A stretch of 56,282 nt of DNA from Nitrospirota bacterium (lineage in GTDB: Bacteria > Nitrospirota > UBA9217), in NCBI GenBank assembly GCA_029858565.1, contig JAOUEV010000015.1, positions 1-56,282 of the forward strand, in the 5' to 3' direction. This document shows, one piece after another, positions 25,808 to 34,530 of the stretch. Within the stretch, counting starts at the first letter, position 1; every line of letters begins with the position of its first letter. The position numbers were made by a program, and so were the translations under genes. The notes beneath the pieces were generated by a model, which had not been told where the DNA came from, ran no database searches, and saw only the letters and a list, made by a program, of their open reading frames with translations.

Positions 25808-27526
25808 ATGAACAACGGTCTTCAGGATTTTATCACGGAACCCATGATCGCCTATTTCTCCATGGAGATCGGGGTAAAGAACGATATTCCCACCTATAGC
25901 GGCGGCCTGGGCATTCTGGCGGGCGACACTATCAAATCAGCGGCTGATCTCAAGCTCCCCATGGTCGCAGTGACCCTGATCAGCCGCAAAGGCTACTTTA
26001 CCCAGGAGATCGATGAACGGGGATGGCAGCGGGAAAAGCCCGTTGCCTGGGACCCGTCACAACACATGCAACTGCTGCCCACCCGGGTCAAGGTCCAGAT
26101 CGAGGGCCGTGACGTCCAGGTCCAGGCGTGGGTCTATCTGGTGAAAAGTCCCACCGGCGGCAGGATCCCCATCCTGTTCCTGGACACCGATCTCGCGGAG
26201 AACACGTCCGCCGACCGGGGGATCACCGACCATCTCTACGGCGGTGACAGCGCCTACCGGATCAAGCAGGAGGTCGTTCTCGGCATGGGCGGCGTCCGCA
26301 TGCTCCATGCGCTGGATTTTCACATCAAGAAGTATCATATGAACGAAGGCCACGCGAGCTTCCTTTCCCTGGAACTGCTGCTTCACTTCAAACGGGACAT
26401 CGAAAGCGTCTGGGACGAACGATCCATCTGGGACATTGCCCGGGTCCGGGATCTCTGCGTATTCACGACACACACGCCGGTCGAGGCGGGCCATGACAAA
26501 TTCCCCTACCCGCTGGTCAAGCAGGTCCTCGGGGAGATCATCCCTTTTGATGTCCTCAAGGACCTTGCAGGCAAGGACAGCCTGAACATGACGCTCCTTG
26601 CTCTCAATCTGAGCAAATATATAAACGGCGTCGCGAAGAAACACGGCGAGGTCTCCCAGCACATGTTCCCGGGGTACCACATCAACGCCATTACGAACGG
26701 CGTCCACACCTTCACCTGGACCTGTCCCGAGATCGCCGCATTGTTCAACAAATACATCCCGGGATGGGCCAACGAACCAGAGCTTTTTGTCCGGTCCGGC
26801 AATATCCCGGAGCTGGAGCTCTGGGAAGCGCACCGGGAGGCCAAGCGCAAGCTGCTCGATTACGTGAAGGAGACCACCGGGGTGTCGCTGGACCTGAATG
26901 TGCTCACGATCGGATTCGCGCGCCGCGCAACAGCGTACAAACGGCCGCATCTGCTGTTCCATGATCTGGACCGGCTCCGCGCCATAGCCCGGACAGGAAA
27001 GGTCCAGGTCATATACGCGGGCAAGGCTCACCCGCATGACGACAACGGGAAAAAGCTGATCCAGGGCATCTATGGCTATGGCGAGAAGCTGAGCGATACG
27101 CTGCCCATCGTGTTCCTTCCCGGGTATAACATGGACACGGCACTCAAGCTGGTTTCCGGCGTCGACGTGTGGCTCAACACTCCCCTCCGGCCGCTGGAAG
27201 CGTCGGGCACGAGCGGCATGAAGGCAGCGCATAACGGAGTGGTCAATTTCAGCGTCCTGGACGGATGGTGGATCGAGGGCCACATCGAGGGGTTCACCGG
27301 CTGGTCCATCGGCTGCCAGTCATCGGCCAAGGACCTGTCGGTCACCGATGCCGAGGACGCGGCGGATCTCTATGACAAACTGCAGAATACCATAATCCCC
27401 AAGTACTACAGCGCGGACAAGTCCCCCTGGACCCGCATGATGAAGAACGCGATCAGCAAGAACGCCTATTACTTTAACAGCCATCGCATGATGAGACGCT
27501 ACGTTACCGAAGCGTACATCCGATAA
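25808..27526 (+). CDS. glgP: Alpha-glucan (glycogen) phosphorylase, short GT35 type
   Basis: A 572-residue GT35 enzyme that releases glucose-1-phosphate from glycogen or maltodextrin. The N-terminus MIAYFSMEIGVKNDIPTYSG and GGLGILAGD match the short bacterial/archaeal form (the E. coli enzyme is over 800 residues). Other visible motifs: YHMNEGHASF, FTTHTPVEAGHDKF, NGVHTFTW, IYAGKAHPHD, and the PLP region LEASGTSGMKAAHNG with the pyridoxal-binding Lys in SGMKA. The C-terminus appears complete. It is followed by an HD-GYP regulator after 60 bp. Confidence 0.95.
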   Translation: MNNGLQDFITEPMIAYFSMEIGVKNDIPTYSGGLGILAGDTIKSAADLKLPMVAVTLISRKGYFTQEIDERGWQREKPVAWDPSQHMQLLPTRVKVQIEGRDVQVQAWVYLVKSPTGGRIPILFLDTDLAENTSADRGITDHLYGGDSAYRIKQEVVLGMGGVRMLHALDFHIKKYHMNEGHASFLSLELLLHFKRDIESVWDERSIWDIARVRDLCVFTTHTPVEAGHDKFPYPLVKQVLGEIIPFDVLKDLAGKDSLNMTLLALNLSKYINGVAKKHGEVSQHMFPGYHINAITNGVHTFTWTCPEIAALFNKYIPGWANEPELFVRSGNIPELELWEAHREAKRKLLDYVKETTGVSLDLNVLTIGFARRATAYKRPHLLFHDLDRLRAIARTGKVQVIYAGKAHPHDDNGKKLIQGIYGYGEKLSDTLPIVFLPGYNMDTALKLVSGVDVWLNTPLRPLEASGTSGMKAAHNGVVNFSVLDGWWIEGHIEGFTGWSIGCQSSAKDLSVTDAEDAADLYDKLQNTIIPKYYSADKSPWTRMMKNAISKNAYYFNSHRMMRRYVTEAYIR

Positions 27527-27586
27527 CGCTCTCAGGCCACAAGCTGTTAGCTCGGCCGGCCGTAACAACGGGAAAGGCGCTACTGT

Positions 27587-28657
27587 ATGGACAACCCTCG
27601 CAATGCCATTCTGGTAGTTGATGACGATCCCTACGTGCTCGAATCCATTTCGACGCTCCTCCGTGCGTTCGGGTTCAACGTCATCACGAGCAGCAATGCC
27701 AATGACGCCATGCAGAGCATTCAGCGGGAGAAGGTCGACGTGGTACTGACGGACATAAAGATGCCGGGCATCACCGGTGTCGAGCTTCTCGGCATGGCGC
27801 ATCGCTATGATCCTCAGGTCCCGGTGATACTCATGACCGCCTACGCGGAGCTTGATGTGGCCGTCGACGCCATTAAAAAAGGCGCGTTCGATTTCATCAC
27901 CAAACCCTACAACGCCGATTATCTTGTCCATACCATCGAGAAGGCGGTGAAATACGCCGACCTGATCCAGATGGAACGGGACTATAAGAAGGACCTCGAA
28001 GACACGGTCCGCAAGAGAACCCAGGAACTGTCCGACGCCCTGGTCATGGTAAAGAATATGAGCAAGGAGCTCATCAGCCGGCTCACCGTCGTAGCTGAAT
28101 ATCGTGATATGACGACCGGCGAGCACATCTCACGCATCGGCCTTTACTCCAACAAGATTGCCGAGGAGCTCTCCATGCCGTCGGATTTCATTGAGACCCT
28201 CACGTTCGCGAGCTCGATGCACGATCTGGGCAAGATCGGGATTCCTGACCATATCCTGCTGAAACCGGGCCCGCTGACGTCCGAAGAGTACGAGATCATG
28301 AAGACCCATACGACCATGGGTGACAAGATCCTTTCCGGTTCCGGCTATCCTACGATCCAGCTCGCAGCCTCGGTCGCCCTGAACCACCACGAACGCTACG
28401 ATGGCGGAGGATATCCCCGCGGCATCTCGGGAACCCAGATCCCGATCGAGGGAAGGATCGTCATGCTCGCCGACCAGTATGATGCCTTGCGCAGCCCTCG
28501 TCCGTATAAGGACGGCTATTCGCATAAAGAGACGTTCGACATCATCACCAAGGGCGACAGCCGTACCATGCCAAGCCATTTCGATCCTGATATCCTGGAA
28601 GCGTTCCGTCATATTGCCCCCCTGTTCGAGGAGATATACGAACAGCATCGGGGTTAG
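27587..28657 (+). CDS. Response regulator with HD-GYP cyclic di-GMP phosphodiesterase domain
   Basis: A 356-residue protein: receiver domain (residues 1-125) with acidic pocket VVDDDPY, phospho-acceptor in VLTDIKMPG and Lys in ITKPY; a coiled-coil linker (about 125-160); and an HD-GYP domain with the HD pair ([13 protein letters not shown]) and [14 protein letters not shown], where GYP is intact. The HE residues (TGEHISRIG) are also present. It should degrade cyclic di-GMP under control of a kinase that is not encoded next to it. The GGDEF protein at 20-22 kb is a possible counterpart. Confidence 0.93.
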   Translation: MDNPRNAILVVDDDPYVLESISTLLRAFGFNVITSSNANDAMQSIQREKVDVVLTDIKMPGITGVELLGMAHRYDPQVPVILMTAYAELDVAVDAIKKGAFDFITKPYNADYLVHTIEKAVKYADLIQMERDYKKDLEDTVRKRTQELSDALVMVKNMSKELISRLTVVAEYRDMTTGEHISRIGLYSNKIAEELSMPSDFIETLTFASSMHDLGKIGIPDHILLKPGPLTSEEYEIMKTHTTMGDKILSGSGYPTIQLAASVALNHHERYDGGGYPRGISGTQIPIEGRIVMLADQYDALRSPRPYKDGYSHKETFDIITKGDSRTMPSHFDPDILEAFRHIAPLFEEIYEQHRG

Positions 28658-28701
28658 CCGGCAGACTGACGAAAGACACCCAAAAAGGTGAACATCCACT
28701 C

Positions 28702-29898
28702 ATGAACATCCCCTACGTCGCGATCAGAAACCTCCAGAGAAAGCTGACCAGGACCTGGCTGCTGCTGGCAATTGTCGCCATAGTTTCCTGCACGCTCTTT
28801 GCGTCGACACTTTTTCTGCGCAGCATTGCCACTGCCCTCCGGATAGGGACCTCCCGGCTCGGCGCGGACATCCTCGTAGTGCCGGAAAACGCAGAAACAA
28901 AAGCCCGGACCGCGCTCCTCTCGGGAGAACCAACCCACTTTCTCATGGCCAAGGACATGCTGGGCCGGGTCCGTGCTGTCGACGGTGTCAAGGCGGCCAC
29001 GCCCCAGCTTTTTATCAAACCGACCAGCTTCACCTGTTGTTACAATGTCGACGTCTTTCTCATTGCCTACGATCCAGCCACCGACTTTACCGTTAAACCC
29101 TGGCTCGAGCAGAATCTGAAACGCGTACCGGGCGATACAGAGATCATCACCGGCAGGGAAGTGCCGGTCGTGGAAGGCGATGCGATCCCCTTCTTTGGGA
29201 CCAACTTCTCCGTGGTCGGCACCATGGAGCCCACGGGAATGGATTTTTTCGATCGATCCGTATTCATGAGCATGGAATCGGCCTATCGCATGGCTGAGAA
29301 CTCGATCGCCCTTTCGCCGCAGCCCATCACGATCGGCCGTGACAAAATATCGACCGTCCTCGTACAGGTGCAGGACAACCTGTCGCCTGACCGGGTAGCG
29401 ATCCGCATAGAACACGACATTCCCGGCGTGAAAGCCATCAGCTCCGACACCGTTATCAGCACGGTACGAAAACAACTGTCAGGCCTTATCCATATCGTCT
29501 TCATCATCAGCATCGTGCTCTGGATCATCGTGCTCCTGATCATGGCCTTTGCCTTCACCATGATCGTGAACGAACGGAGAAGAGAGCTCGGCTTGCTTCG
29601 CGCCATGGGCGCGACCAGAACGCATGTTTTCGCGTTGATCTTGATGGAAGCCGCGACCCTTTCCGCCGCAGGCGGGGCGATCGGCATGTCCCTCGGTTTC
29701 ATGCTCCTGCTGACCTTCAAGAACCTGCTCCTGCACTATCTCAAGCTTCCGTACTTGTTTCCTTCGCTGCCGGACCTGATTATGCTGATCGCTGTCGCGC
29801 TCGTTGTGGCGGTCCTTACAGGGATCATCGCCGCTTTCCTGCCGGCGCGGTCCCTGTCCCGAAAAGAGCCTTATGAAGCGATACGGAGCTCAGAATAA
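28702..29898 (+). CDS. ABC transporter permease (MacB/FtsX family)
   Basis: A 398-residue permease: first helix at about 17-40, a large periplasmic MacB-core-like domain (about 45-250, with GADILVVPENAETKART and IITGREVPVVEGD), then three helices (about 263-290, 310-345, 355-385) in the FtsX pattern, with the typical VNERRRELGLLRAMGATR motif and a basic end ARSLSRKEPYEAIR. Its ATPase is the gene at 30829. It starts a module with NosL- and DUF4418-type proteins, probably one operon. Confidence 0.85.
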   Translation: MNIPYVAIRNLQRKLTRTWLLLAIVAIVSCTLFASTLFLRSIATALRIGTSRLGADILVVPENAETKARTALLSGEPTHFLMAKDMLGRVRAVDGVKAATPQLFIKPTSFTCCYNVDVFLIAYDPATDFTVKPWLEQNLKRVPGDTEIITGREVPVVEGDAIPFFGTNFSVVGTMEPTGMDFFDRSVFMSMESAYRMAENSIALSPQPITIGRDKISTVLVQVQDNLSPDRVAIRIEHDIPGVKAISSDTVISTVRKQLSGLIHIVFIISIVLWIIVLLIMAFAFTMIVNERRRELGLLRAMGATRTHVFALILMEAATLSAAGGAIGMSLGFMLLLTFKNLLLHYLKLPYLFPSLPDLIMLIAVALVVAVLTGIIAAFLPARSLSRKEPYEAIRSSE

Positions 29899-29921
29899 CC
29901 AAAGCTACTGCATCTTTTTGA

Positions 29922-29951
29922 TTGACCGCCCGATAGGTTGCGGCCTATGAC
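29922..29951 (+). promoter_or_regulatory. Possible promoter before the NosL-like gene
   Basis: TTGACC (29922-29927), 18-nt spacer, TATGAC (29946-29951). The spacer contains an imperfect dyad, ATAGG-TTGCGG-CCTAT (29933-29948), which would suit a dyad-binding regulator. Weak evidence. Confidence 0.3.
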
Positions 29952-30023
29952 CAGGCCCCTGGATCGGTTAGCAACTGGTGAGCGCTGTTTACGACGCGCG
30001 CCTTTACGACAAGGAGAGAATAC

Positions 30024-30431
30024 ATGGTCCGACAGCCAATGAGCATTCCGTTTCTTGCGGTATTCCTGCTTTTTTGGGCTTCCTTTGCCGCCGCGGCTGA
30101 CAAACCCCGCTGTGTTGAGTGCGGTATGATGGTAGATGAAGCATCGCGGTTCAGTGCCCGCATTGTCGAGGGCGCTTCGACGCTTCACTTTTGCGACATT
30201 GGGGATCTTTTGACCTATCTCAAGGATAAGAAGCGTACCGCCTCAGGAGCACAGGTAAAGGATTACGTCACCGGGGACTGGATCGAAGCTTCATCGGCCT
30301 ATTACGTTGTCGCTCCCAAACGTTTTTCCACTCCCATGGGATGGGATATCGGCGCATTCCGAGACCAGGATAAAGCGCTTGCATTTGGTACGCCCTTGGA
30401 TTTTGACGGCATGAAGGCGGCCCTGAAATGA
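30024..30431 (+). CDS. NosL-family periplasmic protein
   Basis: A 135-residue exported protein. A signal peptide (about residues 1-24) is followed by PRCVECGMMVDEASRFSA, the Cys-x-x-Cys-Gly-Met-Met pattern of NosL proteins, which bind Cu(I); then FCDIGDLLTYL with the paired Cys, and ASSAYYVVAPKRFSTPMGWD. NosL helps copper delivery to nitrous oxide reductase, but no nosZ is near. A strong SD (AAGGAGAG) precedes ATG 30024. It overlaps the DUF4418 gene by 4 bp. Copper binding is likely; the receiver is unknown. Confidence 0.85.
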   Translation: MVRQPMSIPFLAVFLLFWASFAAAADKPRCVECGMMVDEASRFSARIVEGASTLHFCDIGDLLTYLKDKKRTASGAQVKDYVTGDWIEASSAYYVVAPKRFSTPMGWDIGAFRDQDKALAFGTPLDFDGMKAALK

Positions 30432-30832
30432 AGCGCGCTGCGGGCATACTCGCGGTCATCGGGGGGATTCTGCTGATCCTGGCGCCCAGGTTCATCCTTC
30501 CGGTATGTGAATATTCCGGGTACCAGCCCATGCACTGTTCCGACACCGCCCGGGCGGAATTGTACGCCGGGATAGCGATTATCTGCGCCGGGACAGCGGT
30601 CCTGGCGCTTCACCGCCATTCCCTGGTCGTCATGGCATTGCTGGCGGTCATCGGAGTATCATCTGCGGCATTAGCACTACCCCAGATATATGGATATTGC
30701 AAAAGTCCCAAAATGCCGTGCAACTACGGGACCGTCCCTGCCATCAGGTTGACTGCGGTCATAATTGCGGCCTTTGCGATAATTGCATTGCTAAGTTACG
30801 TGAAACAACTGCTGCGCAAGGAAAAAGCATGA
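30428..30832 (+). CDS. DUF4418 family membrane protein
   Basis: A 134-residue membrane protein with four hydrophobic segments. Cysteines occur as CEYSGYQPMHCSDTARAE and CKSPKMPCNYG facing outside, a DUF4418 feature. Start at 30428 overlaps the NosL gene (ATGA), and its stop overlaps the ATPase start (ATGA), so all three are coupled. It may form part of the transporter or present a metal or lipid substrate. No known function. Confidence 0.75.
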   Translation: MKRAAGILAVIGGILLILAPRFILPVCEYSGYQPMHCSDTARAELYAGIAIICAGTAVLALHRHSLVVMALLAVIGVSSAALALPQIYGYCKSPKMPCNYGTVPAIRLTAVIIAAFAIIALLSYVKQLLRKEKA

Positions 30833-31491
30833 TAGATATCAAAGACGTTACGAAGACCTACCACGGCACCGGCCAGCCTGTCACGGCCGTCCGGAACGCT
30901 CGATTTTCCCTTTCTTCGGGCGAGTTCGCATCCATTGTCGGCCACTCGGGAAGCGGCAAGAGCACCCTGATCAGCATGATAGGCGGCATCCTCAGACCGG
31001 ATTCCGGTACGGTCACCGTGGACGGAGAGAACATCTGGACCTATCCCGATGACCGGCTGGCAAACCTCCGAAATTCCCGATTCGCTTTTGTGTATCAGTT
31101 CGCGAGCCTCATTCCCACGCTCACCATCGAGGAGAATGTCCTTCTTCCCACGATTTTCGGCGGCACAGCAGTGCTCGCTGACGCTGAGCGGCTTCTTGAG
31201 ATGGTCGGATTGAAGGATAAGATCAAACGTTACCCATCGGAGCTGAGCGGTGGCGAGCAGCAGCGTGTCGCCATTGCTCGGGCGTTCATCAATGACCCGG
31301 CTATCGTCCTTGCCGACGAACCGACCGGAGACCTGGATGAGGAGACCGAAGCCGATATCATAAGGTTCTTCGAGCGTTTTAACAGCGACAAGCGCACGAC
31401 GATCATCATGGTCACCCACAACAGCGACCTGGCTGCGCGGGCATCGCGCAGATTCAGGATGAAGGCCGGCATCATCGAGGAGCGTAGCTGA
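30829..31491 (+). CDS. ABC transporter ATP-binding protein (MacB/LolD type)
   Basis: A 220-residue ATPase: Walker A GHSGSGKSTL (about residues 39-48), Q-loop YQFASLIPTLTIEENV, signature LSGGEQQRVAIARAF, Walker B IVLADEPTGDLD, and H-loop MVTHNSD. This is the LolD/MacB subgroup that powers FtsX-like permeases, here the gene at 28702. The start at 30829 overlaps the DUF4418 stop; a longer frame upstream is only a shadow of DUF4418. Confidence 0.93.
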   Translation: MIDIKDVTKTYHGTGQPVTAVRNARFSLSSGEFASIVGHSGSGKSTLISMIGGILRPDSGTVTVDGENIWTYPDDRLANLRNSRFAFVYQFASLIPTLTIEENVLLPTIFGGTAVLADAERLLEMVGLKDKIKRYPSELSGGEQQRVAIARAFINDPAIVLADEPTGDLDEETEADIIRFFERFNSDKRTTIIMVTHNSDLAARASRRFRMKAGIIEERS

Positions 31492-31493
31492 TC

Positions 31494-32111
31494 GTGGCCT
31501 GTCTATCCTGCGGGACCGGCTACGGATACTGGCTCCCTATCGCTCCGGTCCTTATTCTTGCCTGTTTTACGTTTTCCTGCGCTTCAGCACCTCGGACGCA
31601 GCTTCCGCCTTACCCTGCTGTACAGAAGAAAAAGCCTGATGTCCGCGTGCAGGATCTCGAAAAACGTATCCATCGCATCATCAACGCAGAACGGTCAAAA
31701 CAAGGGCTCAACGAGCTTTCCTGGAACAACAACCTGGCAGGGATAGCCCGAGCGCATAGCCGCGACATGGGGAAAAGGAACTATTTCAGCCACAATTCTC
31801 CTGAGGGGCGCGATTTCTTTCACCGTTATCAGCAAGCGGGCTACTCCTGCGCCATTCGCGTCAACAAGGTGATCCACCAGGGCGCGGAGAATATCGCCCT
31901 GAACAACCTGTATGATTCGGTGACCACGGTAAACGGCAGGGCTTTCTACGACTGGAACTCCGGGGAACATATCGCGGAAACAACGGTCCGGGGCTGGATG
32001 CACAGCCCCGGACATAAAAAGAATATCCTGACGCCTCACTGGAAAAGCGAAGGTATTGGCATCTTCATCTCTCCTGATGACAAGATCTATATAACCCAGA
32101 ACTTCTGCTAG
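31494..32111 (+). CDS. CAP/SCP-domain lipoprotein
   Basis: About 205 residues, starting at a GTG at 31494 two bases after the ATPase stop. A hydrophobic signal (about 12-28) ends in a lipobox-like TFSCAS, suggesting a lipoprotein. The CAP domain follows with INAERSKQGLNELSWNN, LAGIARAHSRDM (His), NYFSHNSPEGRDFF, AENIAL, and TVRGWMHSPGHKKNIL (second His), all typical. CAP proteins are often secreted or surface-exposed; their role varies. Last gene of the ABC module. Confidence 0.85.
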   Translation: MACLSCGTGYGYWLPIAPVLILACFTFSCASAPRTQLPPYPAVQKKKPDVRVQDLEKRIHRIINAERSKQGLNELSWNNNLAGIARAHSRDMGKRNYFSHNSPEGRDFFHRYQQAGYSCAIRVNKVIHQGAENIALNNLYDSVTTVNGRAFYDWNSGEHIAETTVRGWMHSPGHKKNILTPHWKSEGIGIFISPDDKIYITQNFC

Positions 32112-32129
32112 GTCATCCGGGTATGGTCC

Positions 32130-32597
32130 TCATCGCACTGTGGCGTTCAGAACATACTCTTCGCCGGAAATATAGTTTTCCAGCTGATGGATCGTTGCTT
32201 CCTGGTCCTTTATGATAGTTGCAACCACGTCGCCGATGCTCACAACACCGGCCACGGTCCCTCCATCCAGAACCGGCAGGTGTCGCACATGGTGGGCCGT
32301 CATCAGGACCATGCATTCATTCATTGTCATCTGCGGCCGGGCGCAGATAGGAGGACTGCTCATCAGGTCCTCCACTGTCGTGGACTTGGATGATTTCCCC
32401 TTGAGGATGACCTTTCTGGCGTAATCCCTTTCCGAAAATACGCCGACCAGCCTTCCCTCGTCAACGACCATCAGGGCACCGACATTCTTCTGCGCCATGA
32501 GCTCAAGCGCGTCATATGCCATGGCCTTTGGGCCGATTCCAAGATACCCCTGCCCTTTTTTTCTCAGCACGTCGCTCACCCGGATAGAATCATACAT
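32130..32597 (-). CDS. Tandem CBS-domain protein
   Basis: A 155-residue protein made of two CBS motifs (about residues 5-60 and 75-135): VGALMVVDEGRLVGVFSERDYARKV and VRHLPVLDGGTVAGVVSIGD-type stretches. Such stand-alone CBS pairs bind adenine nucleotides and report energy state. AAAGGAGG lies 8 nt before the ATG at 32597. It is the only gene behind the structured leader at 32646-32752, so its expression is likely controlled by that RNA. Confidence 0.88.
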   Translation of the reverse strand: MYDSIRVSDVLRKKGQGYLGIGPKAMAYDALELMAQKNVGALMVVDEGRLVGVFSERDYARKVILKGKSSKSTTVEDLMSSPPICARPQMTMNECMVLMTAHHVRHLPVLDGGTVAGVVSIGDVVATIIKDQEATIHQLENYISGEEYVLNATVR

Positions 32598-32645
32598 AGC
32601 CGTACCTCCTTTCACGTAAACAGTGACGAATGGACGTTAGAAGCA

Positions 32646-32752
32646 AAAAACCGGGCATGCCAAAGGTCCTTCCTTCGGCAGCCCGGTTGTCTTATGCAAG
32701 ATCCGCTGGCTTTCCACGCACCTTCTTGCGAAGGGCTTGGCTTTATCGGGAA
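32646..32752 (-). ncRNA. GEMM-like (cyclic di-GMP-I class) riboswitch with terminator, upstream of the CBS gene
   Basis: Minus-strand leader. GCCAAGCC is followed by a hairpin CCUUC-GCAA-GAAGG with a GNRA tetraloop, then GGAAAGCC and AGCGGAUC, a second variable hairpin, and ACCGGGCUGCCGAAGG. This is the arrangement of GEMM riboswitches (tetraloop hairpin, AAAGCC, GGGUUGCCGA-type 3' strand). The 3' strand AACCGGGC can alternatively pair with GCCCGGUU followed by UUUU (about 32646-32690), an intrinsic terminator. The usual GACGCAAAGCC segment deviates (GUGCGUGGAAAGCC), so the ligand may not be the standard one. Confidence 0.55.
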
Positions 32753-32778
32753 TATTTAGTACTTATTTCTATGATCTA

Positions 32779-32807
32779 TTGATAACATCCCTGCGCAAGC
32801 CTGTCAA
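32779..32807 (-). promoter_or_regulatory. Sigma-70 promoter of the riboswitch-CBS unit
   Basis: Minus strand TTGACA (32807-32802), 17-nt spacer, TATCAA (32784-32779). Transcription would start near 32772, about 20 nt before the aptamer. Confidence 0.6.
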
Positions 32808-32895
32808 TTTGCTTTTATAACCATCAACTCTTGTTCATTCACTTGTTGAGAATATCGTAACAGAAAGTAACCTCACAACTGAACCATACTTACCG

Positions 32896-33942
32896 CTATT
32901 GATACCACTTGAGTAGAAAGAACTCACCAATATACATCAGTAGGAGCACGAACCATCCTGCAAGTATGACGAATTCGATCGTTGCGCGGTAGGATACGCT
33001 GAAGTTCTCCGCTGCCATGGCGTACACATCCTCCAAGGTCTGCAGTTTTTCCTTTATGTCCTTGTTCCAATCATCTATATGGAACTTTCTGGTGATCAGT
33101 GAATACAGTCTTGCCGAGTACCAGTTGCCGATCAGCCTGATATTGTGGTCCACAGCCTCGGATTCAAGAATTGACTGGGTCCGGATCTCCACGATCTCCT
33201 TGAGCACTCTTCGCACGTCCCGGGATCTGAAGAAAGGCAGTTTTTTCGGCGATCGAAGGAGTGTGAGCGTCTTCTCCAGCCGTTTATCCAGTCCGTCTGC
33301 CAGGATCCTTGATTTCAGCAGCTGCACATTGGCTATCTCAAAGAGTTCGATATCGCTCTGAAAGTCACCTGCAGCATCGAAGATGAACGCCCCGTCCCAG
33401 TCAACGATCGTGATATCGTCCTTGCCATACTTGAGCGATGACGACAAGGTTAGCCGAACTTCTTCTTCATCCAGCAGACCATCCTCGTTCTTTAAAAAGG
33501 CAGCGATGGTATCTCCATGCAGGGATAAATAGACCTCCGGATCACCGCTGTAACCAGCTATGCAGTAAACGCTGTACTCTTCATCGAAATCCTTGCCGCA
33601 GGAGTATTCTGAAAGGATCTTTCTGCATTCGCTCAACAGGTGCCGCTTGAACGTCAGCGTCAGACTGCCGAGCACATTCTCCAGCTCAGTTGATGCCTCG
33701 ACAACAACCATATTGGGAGAATAAGCCTTTACAAGGAACCGGATATCGTTCCCATTGCTCCTGCGATGTTCTACCTTGATGATCCTCTGCTTCGGGATGA
33801 CGTCAGGATAGCTTGGAGCGCTTTTCATCGTGCGAACTTCGACTATATCGGTAGACTCGAGATCCAGGCATGTCTGGCCGATGATGAATACCACGAGCGT
33901 TCCGGGAACAGGGCCGGCTGAAAGAGTAGTCGATTCGGTCAT
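32896..33942 (-). CDS. Hypothetical membrane-anchored protein, possibly RMD1/DUF155-like
   Basis: A 348-residue protein of mixed alpha/beta character, without a signal peptide. The second half is helical (IELFEIANVQLLKSRILADG, EIRTQSILESEAVDHNIR) and ends in one strong membrane segment (about 322-345, FVILAGWFVLLLMYIGEFFLL). This layout, including TIVDWDGAFIFDA and the tail-anchor, resembles RMD1/DUF155 proteins, but the match by eye is weak. It ends before the riboswitch promoter and starts 4 bp after the stop of the next gene upstream, suggesting one operon with 33946-34482. Confidence 0.6.
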   Translation of the reverse strand: MTESTTLSAGPVPGTLVVFIIGQTCLDLESTDIVEVRTMKSAPSYPDVIPKQRIIKVEHRRSNGNDIRFLVKAYSPNMVVVEASTELENVLGSLTLTFKRHLLSECRKILSEYSCGKDFDEEYSVYCIAGYSGDPEVYLSLHGDTIAAFLKNEDGLLDEEEVRLTLSSSLKYGKDDITIVDWDGAFIFDAAGDFQSDIELFEIANVQLLKSRILADGLDKRLEKTLTLLRSPKKLPFFRSRDVRRVLKEIVEIRTQSILESEAVDHNIRLIGNWYSARLYSLITRKFHIDDWNKDIKEKLQTLEDVYAMAAENFSVSYRATIEFVILAGWFVLLLMYIGEFFLLKWYQ

Positions 33943-33945
33943 GGA

Positions 33946-34482
33946 TTAGACACCTTCCTCGGGGACCTCGGGAGAATAAGGATAGTGACCCCCTCCCCAC
34001 GCCTTGATACTGAATATGAATAGCGACACGATGCCCCAGATCAGCCCGACAACGACACCTGCATCAATGATACCACGCCAGGGCTGCGCTATGAAACTTA
34101 CCAGAACGACCAGCACGATGATCCCCAGCGTAAGAGAGATGGAAGCCGTCATCCGGCGCTTTGTTGCGTGAAAGTAGCCCATGCAAAAGAACGGTGCGAG
34201 GAGTATATTTCTCATACTGGGATGGTGGCGCAGATACTTCGCCCGGGCCGCTGTTCGGGGAGAGAACGACTGCTGGAAACCCTTATAGCCCTCCATGTAG
34301 GCCATACCGAGCACGATTATGACCAGTGAGACCCAGTGCTCCCACGTAAAAGGATGGGAAAAAGCGTCTATCGCTTTTGACCAGAGGCGGATCGCAGCGC
34401 TCAAGAGCAGCATAAGAACGCCTGCGACACCCCAGATCATGCCGGCGGAGCCAAGCATTGTTGATCTATCCTGAGTTGTCAT
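33946..34482 (-). CDS. Hypothetical multi-spanning membrane protein
   Basis: About 178 residues with about five hydrophobic segments (GMIWGVAGVLMLLLSAAIRLW, WVSLVIIVLGMAYMEGY, MRNILLAPFFCMGYFHA, LTLGIIVLVVLVSFI, VVVGLIWGIVSLFIFSI). The motif AYMEGYKGFQQSFSPR lies in a cytoplasmic loop. I do not recognise the family. The start at 34482 is preferred to a longer frame from 34521, though its SD is weak. It lies between the nupC-like gene and the RMD1-like gene on the same strand. Confidence 0.65.
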   Translation of the reverse strand: MTTQDRSTMLGSAGMIWGVAGVLMLLLSAAIRLWSKAIDAFSHPFTWEHWVSLVIIVLGMAYMEGYKGFQQSFSPRTAARAKYLRHHPSMRNILLAPFFCMGYFHATKRRMTASISLTLGIIVLVVLVSFIAQPWRGIIDAGVVVGLIWGIVSLFIFSIKAWGGGHYPYSPEVPEEGV

Positions 34483-34530
34483 ACTTCTTTCATCGCCTTT
34501 CCCGGCAGAGGTAACCTGCACTGAATTTGA

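Noticed and set aside
26057-27283. 408-residue open frame antisense to glycogen phosphorylase
   Set aside because: Shadow of a GC-rich gene; the plus strand carries all GT35 motifs.
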